From Saxidomus purpurata (lineage: Eukaryota > Mollusca > Bivalvia > Venerida > Veneridae), in NCBI GenBank assembly GCA_022818135.1, contig JAFMSR010000003.1:9651976-9715975 (forward strand): DNA of 64,000 nucleotides. Direction: 5' to 3'. The notes under the pieces are model-generated. The model was not told the origin of the DNA. It did not search any database and saw only the letters and a list, made by a program, of their open reading frames with translations. This document shows, piece after piece, positions 48,378 through 59,103 of this stretch (position 1 is the stretch's first letter; every line of letters begins with the position of its first letter). Position numbers and translations under genes: made by a program.

Positions 48378-48763
48378 GGATACAAAGTGACAACAATGTT
48401 GTACTGAAGTATAAAACAAAAGGTGTTTTTGGTTGCGTGATTAAAATCTAAAAATAGAACAAAATTAAAAGGAGTAAGTTTACATGTCTTATTGATGGTC
48501 GAAATGTAGGAAATGAAATAAAACTTCTATAGGTGAAAGTAAGGGTGGTATGATCATTTTCTTCAGAATTTTGTTTGTGTTCAATTTCTTTAAAGGTTTC
48601 TTTTGGTCTGTGCATGATGTTGATTTGAGCCAAGGTTTTGTTCCTGGTATAATCCGAAATCAGGATGTTCTTGTTGATTTGAAGGGAGGTGTCCATGGAT
48701 GAATTTAAATGATCTTGTTTTTCGATGCTCTGTTGGCTTCTATTATTGTGGTTTTGTATTCTT

Positions 48764-49006
48764 TTAATATTTGTCCGTGTGTTGTTGTGGCATGTTTTTG
48801 AAAATTTCCCGTCTTGTATAGGTCTTATTGCAAACTGGGCAAATGTAGATTGTAATTTTCTTGGAGTGTTTGCTTTCAATGTGTCTTTTCATGTTTGTTA
48901 TGGAGCCTTTGATGAATCAATTGCATGTTTCGCATTGTCAAAGTTTGGAGCTGATGGCTTTTAATTCGTCTGTGTCTATTAGTTTCCTTTTATTTATCTT
49001 TTCCAT
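48764..49006 (-). pseudogene. C2H2-like zinc-finger ORF downstream of the endonuclease
   Basis: ATG at 49006 lies four bases after the stop of the endonuclease frame, in another frame. It reads MEKINKRKLIDTDELKAISS, then after a TGA codon CETCN, a second TGA, FIKGSITNMKRHIESKH, then YICPVCNKTYTRREIF...QQHTDKY and a stop. Two Cys-x2-Cys...His arrangements suggest paired C2H2 fingers; the second has Met where the first His is expected. 81 codons, two in-frame stops, so dead. Such an ORF after the GIY-YIG is not part of the standard Penelope protein as I know it. Confidence 0.6.
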
Positions 49007-49009
49007 GTT

Positions 49010-49275
49010 ATTGTTTCAAATGTATACCATTTGGCATTTTTGTGTTGAAGGTGCTGATGTACTCTTCTTCTGTTCTCAGTCTGATGTTCCTGTTTTACTT
49101 CGTTGCCGTGATGATGGTGACGTCAATGTCGTTGAGGCTGTGGTTCCCGGTATTGTAATGACACGCTACTGGTTTGAAGTTATTTCCGGCCCTTATGTCG
49201 GCCATATGCCCATAAAAACGTTCTCTTAAGCTATTTCCTGATTGGCCTACATATTGTAGTCCGCACTGTTAGCAG
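49010..49275 (-). pseudogene. GIY-YIG endonuclease domain of Penelope-like element 1
   Basis: The minus strand encodes CGLQYVGQSGNSLRERFYGH (the Penelope variant of the GIY-YIG core with its conserved Arg), followed by ADIRAGNNFKPVACHYN, a TATK segment, an in-frame TAA, RLRTEEEYISTFNTKMPNG and a stop. This domain nicks target DNA for retrotransposition. The internal stop inactivates it. Confidence 0.88.
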
Positions 49276-49561
49276 GTAATTATATATATTATACTTGTGT
49301 ATTTGCATGTAAAATTAATGAACCATGGATTTTTAAGCTTTTGCCGGTGTTCGTACTTCTTATCTCTTTTTCTATCATAAATTTGCACGTAATACAGTTT
49401 TCCTTGCATTGACTTGAGCCTGTCTGTCTATTTTCTATATTTAAATCGGAAGATACCCAGTGTTGACGAAGGTTTTTTGCTCTTCTGTATATTGCTATGA
49501 TTCGGCTATTTTTGAGTTGTTCCAGTGTGTTATCTTCATCCAGTAGGTGTTTGTATTTTTT

Positions 49562-50346
49562 AGCTCACCTGGCACAAAGTGCCAGAGTGAGCTATTAGGA
49601 TCACATTCCTCTACCAAGATTGTTCAAATTATGTCCCCAGGGTCAAAATTGACCCCGCGCGGGTGGTCAGTTAGTTTTACATAGGCCTAATATAGGAAAA
49701 TCTTCTCTGAAACCACAAGGCCTAGAACTTAGATGTTTTGCATGTAACATGGTCTAGTGCACCTCTACCAAGATTGTTCAAATTATGTCCCCTGGATCAA
49801 AATTGACCTTGCCCAGGGGATCACTTGGTTTTACATAGGCGATATAGGAAAAACTTTAAAAATCTTGTTCCCTGAAACCACAAGGCGTAGAGCTTAGATA
49901 TTTGGCATGTAGTATTGTCTAGTGGACCTCTACCAAGATTGTTCAAATTATGACCCCTGGGTCAAAATTGACCCCGCACGGGGAGTCACTTGATTTAACA
50001 TGGGCTTATATAAGAAAATCTTTAAAAATCTTGTTCTCTGAAACCACAAGGCCTTGAGATTAGATGTTTGGCATGTAGAAATGCCTCATGGACCTCTACC
50101 AAGATCATTCAAATCATGACCCTTGGGTCAAAATTAAACCTTCCCGGGAGGGGGAGGCCACTTAATGTCACATAGGCTTATATAGGGAAAACTTAGAGAA
50201 ACCAGGCAGGCAGGCACAGCTTTGATATTTGGAATGTTACTTAGCATTGTGTAGTGGACCTCTATGAATTGTTTTAAAATCATGACCCCTTGTATTATAG
50301 GCAATGGTAGTCAGGTGAGCGATATAGGGCCATCTTGGCCCTCTTG
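49562..50346 (+). mobile_element. HEL-B element inserted in the Penelope-like element
   Basis: 5' AGCTCACCTGGCACAAAGTG hairpin directly after TTTTTT, about four monomers without the GTCC-rich part, and a 3' hairpin GGGCCATCTTGGCCC plus TCTTG followed by TTTAG. Penelope coding sequence lies on both sides, so this insertion is younger than that element. Confidence 0.82.
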
Positions 50347-51145
50347 TTTAGTATGGAGGTTGTAGGTGGATTTAAGGGGTTGTGTGTAATGATCAATGGA
50401 ATAATGATGGTTGTCTGTATTTGTTCTTTGTACTCTAGAAGTATTTTCCTATCCAATTTTTTAGCTTTCTGTATGGCGTGTTTAATCAGTCTTTTTGGGT
50501 AACCTCTTGCGATTAGGTTCTCTTGTAGTTGTGCTGTACATAATTGGAATGGTTCATTAGTGCTGCAAGTTTTTTTTAATTGGACGGCTTGGCTGTAAGG
50601 TATGCTTTTCTTCTGATGTTTCGGATGATATGAACTATAGTGTAAGTACATGACATCGGTTGGCTTAGTGTAGAGTGTTGTTGTCAAAAAACCTTGTTCG
50701 TCTTTTAGGATGGTGGTGTCGAGAAAGTTTGCTGATCTGTTGCTGACCTCTACTGTGAATTTTATACTGTGATGAAAACTGTTTAAGGCCGTAATGAAGG
50801 AATCTAATTCCTCTCTACTGTGTGGCCAGATCATGAAGATATCATCTATGAATCTTCGCCAGACTAGTGGAACGGTCATTTGTCTCTTCAGGAAGTCGTT
50901 CTCAATTTTACTCATAAATATGATGGCGTAGCTAGGTGCACATTTTGTTCCCATTGTTGTCCCGGAGATTTGTTCATAAAAATTACTGTTGAACTTGAAA
51001 CATGTTTTTGTTAAATAAAGTGTAAAAATCTGACAGAGAATTATTCAAGTTTGTGGTTCTTTATTAGTACGTGATTCTAAAGCTTCTTTGACTGCTAGTA
51101 TACCCTCTCTGTTTGGTATGTTGGTGTATAATGCCTTTACATCAA
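50347..51145 (-). pseudogene. Penelope-like RT palm: motifs A, B, C and downstream
   Basis: In order on the minus strand: DVKALYTNIPNREG (motif A, about 51145-51100); a stop and a frame change; GTTMGTKCAPSYA (motif B); WRRFIDDIFMIW (motif C, catalytic Asp pair, about 50860); FLDTTI; KPTDVMYLHYSSYHP and IPYSQAV; then a basic tail. Catalytic Asp residues are present, but the frame is broken between motifs A and B. Its long open part is 50295-50954, whose last 17 codons come from the neighbouring HEL-B. Confidence 0.9.
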
Positions 51146-51558
51146 TTGGTTATTAGAAATGAGTTCTGTGGTACTTTGTGCAGAGTTTCTAATTTTTGAA
51201 AGAGATCGTTAATGTATGACTGGACTGTCTTGGCTAGAGGTTGAATGAAAAAATCTACATATTCAGAAAGTTTTTCTGTAGGACTGTCGCATGCTGAGAC
51301 TATCAGTCGCGCTGGGTTGTTGGCTTTATGTACTTTTGGTAATAAGTAGAATAATGGTGTGCCACAATTTTTTGGTGTAAGATAATCTATGTTTTCAGGT
51401 TTCAATAGCTTGTGTTTGCGTAGATAAGTGGGGAAAGTGCAGACTTCTCGAGTTGTTTTTGTTAGTGGAGTCAGTTTGACATTTTCTATAGAAGTTTGTG
51501 TCTGATAGTTGTATGAGGTCTTCGTTGATGTAGTCATGTTTGTTGAGAATAACCATGG
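51142..51558 (-). pseudogene. Penelope-like RT fingers
   Basis: Contains PLFYLLPKVHK, NPARLIVSACDSPTEKL and SEYVDFFIQPL, the conserved RT segment before motif A. Linked upstream (after removing the insertion at 51559-52381) to NIVIKPADKGGATVIH at 52384-52443. One frameshift lies near 51530. Confidence 0.88.
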
Positions 51559-52381
51559 TTCGCACAGGCCTTGAAAAGTACTTGAATTTGATGCCAAGTA
51601 CTTGAAAAGTACTTGAATTCTGTGCTGGGAAAAGGTCCTTGAAAAGTACTTGAATTTGAAAATAAAACTAGTGAATTTCTTTAAAAAGTCATTGAATTGG
51701 TATGTTCCGCGTAAAAAACGTCCAAAATAAATATATCACACCTTAAAATGACGAGAAAACGGTCTGTATCTGTATCAGTCCATTGAACCTGCTCACGTGT
51801 GATGTATCAACTACGTACTGGATTCGGGAATTTAGACACGCTTGCTTCGGAGTGATTTCCCTTTACCAAAAGTCACGGTCGCCGAAAATTTGTGAAAATT
51901 AGCCGAAATATGTGCATTTTCTCATCGACATTGCTCACGAATGATAGTTATAAAGCATGGATAAAGGTTTTTAAGGGGAACAAACACAAGTGTACTTGCG
52001 TTGTGTTGGATAAACTTATATAGACAGCGCAATATGGGCGAAAGTGAGTTGAAGAGTCATCAACGAGAAGAAAAGCATTTATAAACAAAATGTGACAAAT
52101 AAACGTTCCAATGAGTCAAAGCAGTCGTTCCTCATGACAAAAAATCCAGATTTGAATAACAAGTAAATATTGAGATAATCAACTTGTATTTTGCTTGATA
52201 TTAATTTGAAAAACCAAGATACATATTACATTGTGTTCCAAGTATGATTTAAGGCGACATTTGACTATGTATCCCGATATGAAGTAGGATTTTGCGCATC
52301 ATTTTAGTCCTTGAAAATGAGAAAAAAGTCCTTGAAAAGTACTTGAAAAGTACTTGAATTTTGTCTTGGAACTTCTGTATG
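51559..52381. mobile_element. 823 bp insertion with 8 bp target duplication (hAT-like?)
   Basis: AACCATGG is present on both sides (51551-51558, 52382-52389); the Penelope coding sequence needs only one copy, so the duplication is real. The word CTTGAAAAGTACTTGAA occurs about three times just inside the left end and twice inside the right end, in the same orientation. Terminal inverted repeats are weak (CAGGCC / CAGAAG a few bases in). An 8 bp duplication suits hAT. No transposase, so non-autonomous. Confidence 0.75.
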
Positions 52382-52383
52382 AA

Positions 52384-53225
52384 CCATGGATAACAGTCGC
52401 TCCTCCTTTATCTGCTGGTTTAATAACTATGTTGCTATTGTTCTGGAGTTTCCTAATGGCTAGTTCCTAGTGTATTCTTGATTGGAGATGTTTTGAGGTT
52501 CATTGGGTTTTGTTTGAGGTGTAAGTAATTCCTTTTTTATGATCACGATAAAGGCATCCAGATTTGCTGATTTCCCAGGTGGTGGTGTCCATCCTAGTCT
52601 TCGGTCAAAGAGAAGGATGTCTCTGTGGAGGTTTATATTATCAAAGTTACTTGGTTGAGGACAGAATGATAGACCTCTGCAGAGAATAACTTTTTCGTCT
52701 GTTGAAGGTTTGTACATGTATTGTGAGAGGTTTATTACATATTTGTCATAATTTCTTAGTAGAAGGTTTGTTTCCTGAATGACTTTAGGTCTAAATCTTC
52801 TTTTCATCATTGATGAGGCATAGTAGTGGGTAGTGTTACATGTGGTCCCTATGGGGGATGGCCCCCGCCCTAGGATCTGCTGTTGTTGTGGTGTTCTTTT
52901 TCTTTGATAGGTCTCGTTGTACTGATTATTTAATTTTTGAGATGATATCACTTATTAGATCAATTTCGTCTCCTGAAGTATGCTTTTCAAGGTGTTTATT
53001 TATTGAGAATATTTCTTGTTGAAGTTGTTCTCTTCTAGCTTTCAAATAGTGTAAGAGGATTTTTGTTAAACTTTGTCCAAAGTTCATAATATTATGCACT
53101 TCTTCCCAATTAATTTGTAGAAGTGAGTTTATGACTGGAACCTGTGGTGTTAAATTGACTCTTAAGGATTTTGGAATATATTTGGTTTCTACGCATCTTT
53201 CCAGGTATTGTATATGGTGTTCAGT
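52384..53225 (-). pseudogene. Penelope-like N-terminal region
   Basis: 53225-52920 reads YLERCVETKYIPKSLRVNL and INWEEVHNIMNFGQ, then a Lys/Glu-rich helix. After a frame change, 52951-52460 gives NYDKYVINLSQYMYKPSTDE and VILCRGLSFCPQPSNF, the conserved 'NLS...LxxGLSFxP' block found before Penelope RTs, then IVIKPADKGGATVIH. Two or more frameshifts. Confidence 0.82.
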
Positions 53226-53319
53226 TCTATTGCATTGTATATTGAATTTTTAATACTTTGAACCTTGAAATATTTTCCTGGCTAATTTTCCTATTGGAGT
53301 TGTCGATGTCATCTGTTTT

Positions 53320-54884
53320 TATGCCCCCGAAGGGTGGCATATTAAAATCGCACCGTCCGTCTGTCCGTGCTCACATTCTGGTACTTAGGTGGCTATACAG
53401 ACAATAGGTAACAGTACATTTACTTTGATGTCATTCATTCCGTAATGCTGTTATGTGGCTATTTTCTGTTAAGTGGCTAAAAAGAACAATGGGGAGAACA
53501 AAAGGCTAGCCACATAAGTATCAAAATGTGAGTACGTCCGTCCATCCGTCTGTCCGTCTGTGCATCCCCACTTACAAATTCGTGTCCGGACTGTAACTCT
53601 GTCATGCATTGAATGATTTTAAAATGAATTGGCACAAATGTCTAGCACATCAGGACAACATGTCGCGTGCAAGACCTACGTCCCTATCTCAAAGGTCAAG
53701 GTCACACTTGGAGTTTGAAGGTTATGGAATCCTCTATATATGCACACATTCGTGTCTGGACTGTAACTTTGTCATGCATTGAAGGATTTTAAAATAACTT
53801 GGCACAAATGTCTAGCACATCAAGACGACATGTCGCATGCATGACCCATATCTTCCTCAAAGGTCAAGGTCACACTTAGAGTTTGAAGGTAATGGATTCC
53901 TCTATATATGCATATATGCACACATTCGTGTCCGGACTGTAACTTTGTCACGCATTGAAGGATTTTAAAACAACTTGGCACAAATGTCTAGCACATAAAG
54001 ACATGTCGCGTGCAAGACCCGCGTCCCTGGTCACACTTAGAGTTTGAAGGTAATGGAATCCTGTATATATGCACACATTTGTGTCCGGACTATAACTTTG
54101 TCATGCATTGAAGGATTTTAAAATAACTTGGCACAAATGTCTAGCACATCAGGACAATGTTTCGCGTGCAAGACCCACATCCCTACCTCAGAGGTCAAGG
54201 TCATACTTAGAGTTTGAAGGTAATGGATTCCTCTATATATGCATATATGCACACATTCGTGTCCAGACTGTAACTTTGTCATGCAATGAAGGATTTTAAA
54301 ATAACTTGGCACAAATGTCTAGCACATAAAGACGACATGTCGTGTGCAAGACCCACGTCCCTACCTCAAAGGTCAAGGTAACACTTAGTAGGGTGTCTGG
54401 ACTGTAACTTTGTCATGCATTGAAGGATTTTAAAACAACTTTGCACAAATGTCTAGCACATAAAGACGACGTGTCGCGTGCAAGGCCCGCGTCCCTACCT
54501 CAAAGGTTAAGGTCACACTTAGAGTAATTGAAGGTCATGGAGTCCTGTATATATGCACACATTCGTGTCCGGACTGTAACTTTGTCATGCATTGAAGGAT
54601 TTTAAAATAACTTGGCACAAATGTCTAGCACATCAGGACAATGTGTTGTGTGCAAGACCCACGCCCCTGCCTCAAAGGTCAAGGTCACAATTAGAGTTTG
54701 GGACTACCACTTTGTCATGCATTGATTGATTTAAGAATAACTTGGCACAAATGTCTAGCACATCAAGCTGATGTGTCACATGGATTTTAAAATAACATAA
54801 CACAATTATTGAGCACATGGAGAGGACAAAGACTGTGAGACACCTCTTTCGGGGGCATTCATCACTTGTGAGGGACAGCTCTTG
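53320..54884 (+). mobile_element. HEL-C element, complete
   Basis: ATGCCCCCGAAGGGTGGCAT after a T-run, GTCC-rich runs at about 53352-53365 and 53536-53562, six to seven 178 bp monomers (some truncated), GGGGGCAT, hairpin, AGCTCTTG at 54884. It adjoins HEL-A with only TT between. Confidence 0.83.
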
Positions 54885-54886
54885 TT

Positions 54887-55953
54887 ATACCCCCAAAACG
54901 AAGTTTAGGGGGGTATATAGGAGTCACCCGGTGGTCGGGCGGGCGGGCGGTCGGTCGGTCGGGCGGTCTGTTTCATTTTCCTTGTCTGGAGCATAACTTG
55001 AAAACTACTAGTTGGAATTCAATACAACTTCATACAATGGTCAAGCACATTGAGAGGAAGTGCAGTGCACAAGAACTATAACTCCATCTTGACTAATTAC
55101 AGAGTTATTGCCCTTTGTTACTTTTCCTTGTCCGGAGCATAACTTATAAATAACTGGTTGGAATTCAATACAACTTCATACAATGGTCCAGCATGTTGAG
55201 AGGAAGTGCAGTGCACAAGAACCATAACTCCATCTTGACTAATTACAGAGTTATTGCCCTTTGTTACTTTCCCTTGTCCGGAGCATAACTTGAAAACTAC
55301 TAGTTGGAATTCAATACAATTTCATACAATGATCAAGCACAATCAGAAGAAGTGCAGTGTACAAGAACCATAACTCTATTATGAGTATTTACTAAGTTAT
55401 TGCCCGTTGTTTCTTTTCCTTATCCGAAGCATAACTTGAAAACTACTGGTTGGAATTCAATACAACTTCATACAATGGTCAAGCACAATGAGCGGAAGTG
55501 CAGTGCACAGGAACCATAACTCCATCTTGACTCATTACAGAGTTATTGTCCTTTGTTACTTTTCCTTGTCTGGAGCATTTTTCGAAAACTGCTGGTTGGA
55601 ATTCAATACAGCTTCGTACAATGGTCAAGCACAATGAGAGGAAGTGCAATGCAAAAGAACAATAACTTTGTCTTTACTCATTTCAGAGTTATTGCCCTTT
55701 GTTACTTTTACTCGTCCGGAGCATAATTCGAAAACTATTGGTTGGAATTCAATACGACTTCATACAGTGCTCAAGCACATTGAGAGGAAGTGCAGTGTAC
55801 AAGAACCATAACTCTATCTTGACAAATTACAGAGTTATTGCCAAGAACAATATCTCTTTTTAGTTTGTTTGCAAGGTTTTTTGTTACTACGAACTTCCTC
55901 AGTTTATAAAGCAGTCTTTTGGGGGTATTAATCACATTTAGAGATAGCTCTAG
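54887..55953 (+). mobile_element. HEL-A element, complete
   Basis: 5' hairpin ATACCCCCAAAACGAAGTTT...GGGGGGTAT, GGTC/GGGC run, about six monomers of about 146 bp, GGGGGTAT, a slightly broken hairpin (ATCACATTTAGAGAT) and CTCTAG. Confidence 0.83.
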
Positions 55954-55974
55954 TTTAGTTTAGTTTATGCTAAT

Positions 55975-56135
55975 TTATTTTAGCTCAATTGTGAAGAAAG
56001 CGTGTTGAGTCAGTCTCGAGTCCGCTTCCTGGAAAAACCAGTACTGGTGTAATATGAGGAGGAACGGTCATGACCCCAGTGGGGCTCGAACCCCCAACCT
56101 CTGGGACGAGCGGCAGACACCATAACCTCTTGAAA
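55975..56135 (-). mobile_element. tRNA-derived SINE-like fragment
   Basis: The minus strand has GGTTGGGGGTTCGAGCCCCA (a perfect TGGGG/CCCCA T stem and B box) and upstream GTGTCTGCCGCTCG in place of an A box. Downstream comes a non-tRNA body (CCTCATATTACACCAGTACT and onward, CTCGAGACTGACTCAACACG). A tRNA-like head plus body is the SINE plan. Molluscan V-SINE families such as RUDI are candidates, but I cannot confirm which. Confidence 0.6.
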
Positions 56136-56573
56136 TTTTTTGTTATAAATTAAAAATGGTTTGCTCTTTAGTCTATCTGTTGGTCGGTTTGTCAGTAGAC
56201 CAAACATTTTCCGATCAATAACTAGAGAAGCCTAGGTTCCTTATACTTGTTAGGTTGGTTTGTTATGACAAGTAGATGACCCCTATTGATTTGAGGTCAC
56301 TAGGTCAAGGTCACCGTGACCTTCAATAGAAAAAAACTTATCTGATCAATAACTAGAGAACTCTTTGGCTTAGTGTCTTCAAACTTTGTAGGTAGGTTGA
56401 TCATGACCAGTTGATCAGTAGATAACTCTGTCAAGTTTTTTGACAGAATTATGGCCCGTTTTCGTCTTAGAAAGTGCATTGAACTTGGTTTTTCGTACCT
56501 TACCAATAGCAAATAGCCATAGCAAACATATAGAATGTTTTTGTCAGAATTATGGCTCTTTTTATACCCCCGA
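56136..56573 (+). mobile_element. Helentron-like core fragment, unassigned
   Basis: GGTCGGTTTGTC run, then diverged monomers with TCCGATCAATAACTAGAGAA (about 56209 and 56341), GGTCAAGGTCACCGTGACC and ATTATGGCCC. No terminal hairpins found. Confidence 0.45.
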
Positions 56574-59103
56574 AACTAAGGTTGGGGCGGTATATAGGAG
56601 TCACCCGGTGGTTGGTCGGTCGGGCGGGTGGGCGGTCGATCAGGTGGTCTGTTGCATTTTCCTTGTCCGGAGCATAACTTGAAAACTACTAGTTGGAATT
56701 CAATACAACTTCATACAATGGTCAAGCACATTGAGAGGAAGTGCAGTGCACATGAACTATAACTCCATCTTGACTCATTACAGAGTTATTGCCCTTTTTT
56801 ACTTTTCCTTGTCCGGAGCATAACTTAAAAATTACTGTTGGAATTCAATACAACTTCATACAATGGTTCAGCACAATGAGAGAAAGTGCAGTGTACAAGA
56901 ACAATAACTCTATCTTGAGTATTTTGAGTTATTGCCCTTTGTTACTTTTTCTTGTCCGGAGCATAACTTGGAAAGTACTGGTTGGAATTCAATACAACTT
57001 CATACAATGGTCAAGTACTATAAGAGGCAGTGCATTGTACAAGAACCATAACTCCATCTTGACTCATTACAGAGTTATTGCCCTTTGTTACTTTTCCGTG
57101 TCCGGAGCATTACTTGAAAACTACTGGTTGGAATTCAAAGCAACTTCATACAATGGTCTAGTACAATGAGAGAAAGTGCAGTGTACAAGAACCATAACTC
57201 TTATCTCTAGTAATTACAGAGTTATTGCCCTTTGTTACTTTTCCTTGTCCGGAGCATAACTTGAAAACTACTGGTTGGAATTCAATACAACTTCATACAA
57301 TGGTCAAGTACTATGAGAGGAAGTGCAGTGTACAAGAACCATTACTCCATCTTGACTCATTACAGAGTTATTGCCCTTTGTTACTTTTCCTTGTCTGGAG
57401 CATTACTTGAAAACTACTGGTTGGAATTCTAAACAACTTGATACAATGGTCTAGTACAATGAGAGAAAGTGCAGTGTACAAGAACCATAACTCTATCTTG
57501 AATATTACAGAGTCATTGCCCTTTGTTACTTTTCCTTGTCCGGAGCATAACTTGAAAACTACTGGTTGGAATTCAATACAACTTCATACAATGGTCAAGT
57601 ACAATGAGAGGAAGTGCACTGCACAAAAACCATAACTTTTTGTTGAGTAATTACAGAGTTATTGCCTTTTGTTACTTTTCCTTGTCCGGAGCATTACTTG
57701 AAAACTACTGGTTGGAATTCAATTTAACTTCATACAATTGTCAAGTACATTGAGAGGAAGTGCAGTGCACAGGAACCATAACTCTATGTAGACTCATTAC
57801 TGAGTTATTGCCCATTTTTACTTTTCCTTGTCGCAGGGCATAACTTGAAAACTACTGGCTGGAATTCAATACAACTTCATACAATGGTTCAGCACAATGA
57901 GAGGAAGTGCAGTGTACAAGAACAATAACTCTATCTTGAGTAATTACCAAGTTATTCCCAAGAACGTTACTCTATTTTAGTTTTTGGCCTGGGGACTGAA
58001 AGTCCCCAAGGCCTAAGTTAGTATACCACATTTCAAACCCTGCAAGAATTTTAGCCGTGCTATGTGCGAATAACAACTGTAAACATGCGCTATGCGAAAG
58101 TAGTGCAAGACAGACCAGATCAATCTTCTGTTTGAATGCCGCATATGATAAGAACATGTTACAAATAAAAATAGTACATAAAACTTCAAACGACTGCAGG
58201 AAGGTATATAGCTTACGGGCTGCATTACACATTTTTTTCTGTTTTAGAAATTAATGCGCTGTTAGCTGATTACGGAAGATAATCATATGCATATCACGGA
58301 AAAGTACGGATATTTACGGAAATTTACAAAACGCGTCTAAGCTCAATATAAGAGTTTGTAGTTTGATTTTTAAATTTCCGATGTTATTTCATTGACAACT
58401 TTGTTATTTACTAACGATTACATATATATTTACCTAAAAATAAATGTCTCTAAAAAAAAAAATATAATTTACGTACATTCCCGAGAAGGAACTAACGTGA
58501 TCAAAATCACCCGCCATTTATCGAGGACGCTGCATGTCGAGGCCCAGTGAACGGTTTCACTGATTACAACTACAAGGTAACCCAGAATCTTTTTGGGTTT
58601 CCTCTGTTATACACATTGTACAGTACTGTATTTATATTTCATTGCTGGTATTGCTTTGTTTATTTCTGTTTCAAGGTCTTGTCATTGGTACACAATAATT
58701 TTCGATCCACATCATCAGATCATATCGCTTGAAGTTGTACAAAGCGCAGATCGAATTATTTGTACTGGCTTAAACATTTTATAATGTTGACTATGTGATT
58801 ATTTTTCATTTAACGTACATTTCATAATAAAACAAACTTCCCTGTCACCCATATATTTGTGAATCATTCATTCTGTGTCATATATTGAATTTCGTCCTCT
58901 GCACATTTCGACCCGCGCTTTAGGTAAGATTCAACGCAGAACACGTAGGTCAAAAGTTGTTTTTCGGGGAGTTAACCTATAGCCCCCAGGCCTTCAGCGC
59001 TCACAGCGCTTTGATCTTTTGCAAGGTATTCTGTTACTATGAACTTCCTCAGTTTATAAAGCAGTCTTTCGGGGGTATTGATCACATTTAGTGATAGCTC
59101 TAG
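56574..59103 (+). mobile_element. HEL-A element, complete, split by HEL-X
   Basis: 5' ATACCCCCGAAACTAAGGTT hairpin, GGTC/GGGC run, about nine 146 bp monomers to 57984, then HEL-X, then the 3' end from about 59019: TTATAAAGCAGTC, GGGGGTAT, hairpin ATCACATTTAGTGAT and CTCTAG. Open frames at 56789-57635 are monomer translations. Confidence 0.83.
57985..59018 (+). mobile_element. HEL-X: Helentron-like element inserted in HEL-A
   Basis: Starts after a T-run with the near-perfect inverted repeat GGCCTGGGGACT...AGTCCCCAAGGCC. About 1 kb without tandem monomers follows. Near the 3' end come CCCCAGGCC (inverse of the 5' stem), hairpin AGCGCT-CAC-AGCGCT and TTGATC, then the T-run again. The only copy in this window, with no recognised protein. 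Overlapping short frames at 57972-58254 and 58547-58784 have no known domain. Confidence 0.6.

Larger units (their letters stand above)
26430..48607 (-). repeat. Right arm of the inverted repeat
   Basis: Reverse complement of 1-24676 with indels. Starts at AATCGGGAGCAATTAA, complementary to the last bases before the gap. Its outer end is the window-limited match at 48607; the true limit is unknown because the left partner leaves the window. Confidence 0.95.
48270..53319 (-). mobile_element. Penelope-like element 1, degenerate
   Basis: Reading from 53225 down: N-terminal region, RT motifs, GIY-YIG endonuclease, a C2H2-like ORF and a 3' terminal region. This RT then C-terminal GIY-YIG order is the canonical Penelope arrangement. 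The reading frame is broken by several frameshifts and stops and by two insertions (49562-50346 and 51559-52381). The upstream end is cut or abutted by HEL-C at 53320. Part of its 3' end lies in the inverted repeat and reappears at 1-204. Confidence 0.9.

Noticed and set aside
48448..48879. 143-codon minus-strand frame as an independent gene
   Set aside because: It overlaps the C2H2-like frame in another register and continues into the Penelope terminal repeat region; no domain, so treated as part of the decayed element.
48725..49229. Plus-strand open frames of 79 and 122 codons
   Set aside because: They are antisense shadows of the Penelope GIY-YIG and zinc-finger-like frames on the minus strand.
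56789..57635. Open frames with repeated 'FPCPEHNLK...NSIQLHTMVK' peptides, up to 126 codons
   Set aside because: Translations of the 146 bp HEL-A monomer; similar peptides occur in other HEL-A copies and the frames shift with monomer variants.
57972..58254. Overlapping 65-86 codon frames with hydrophobic stretches
   Set aside because: They start inside the HEL-X 5' inverted repeat, lie on both strands over the same bases, and show no known domain.
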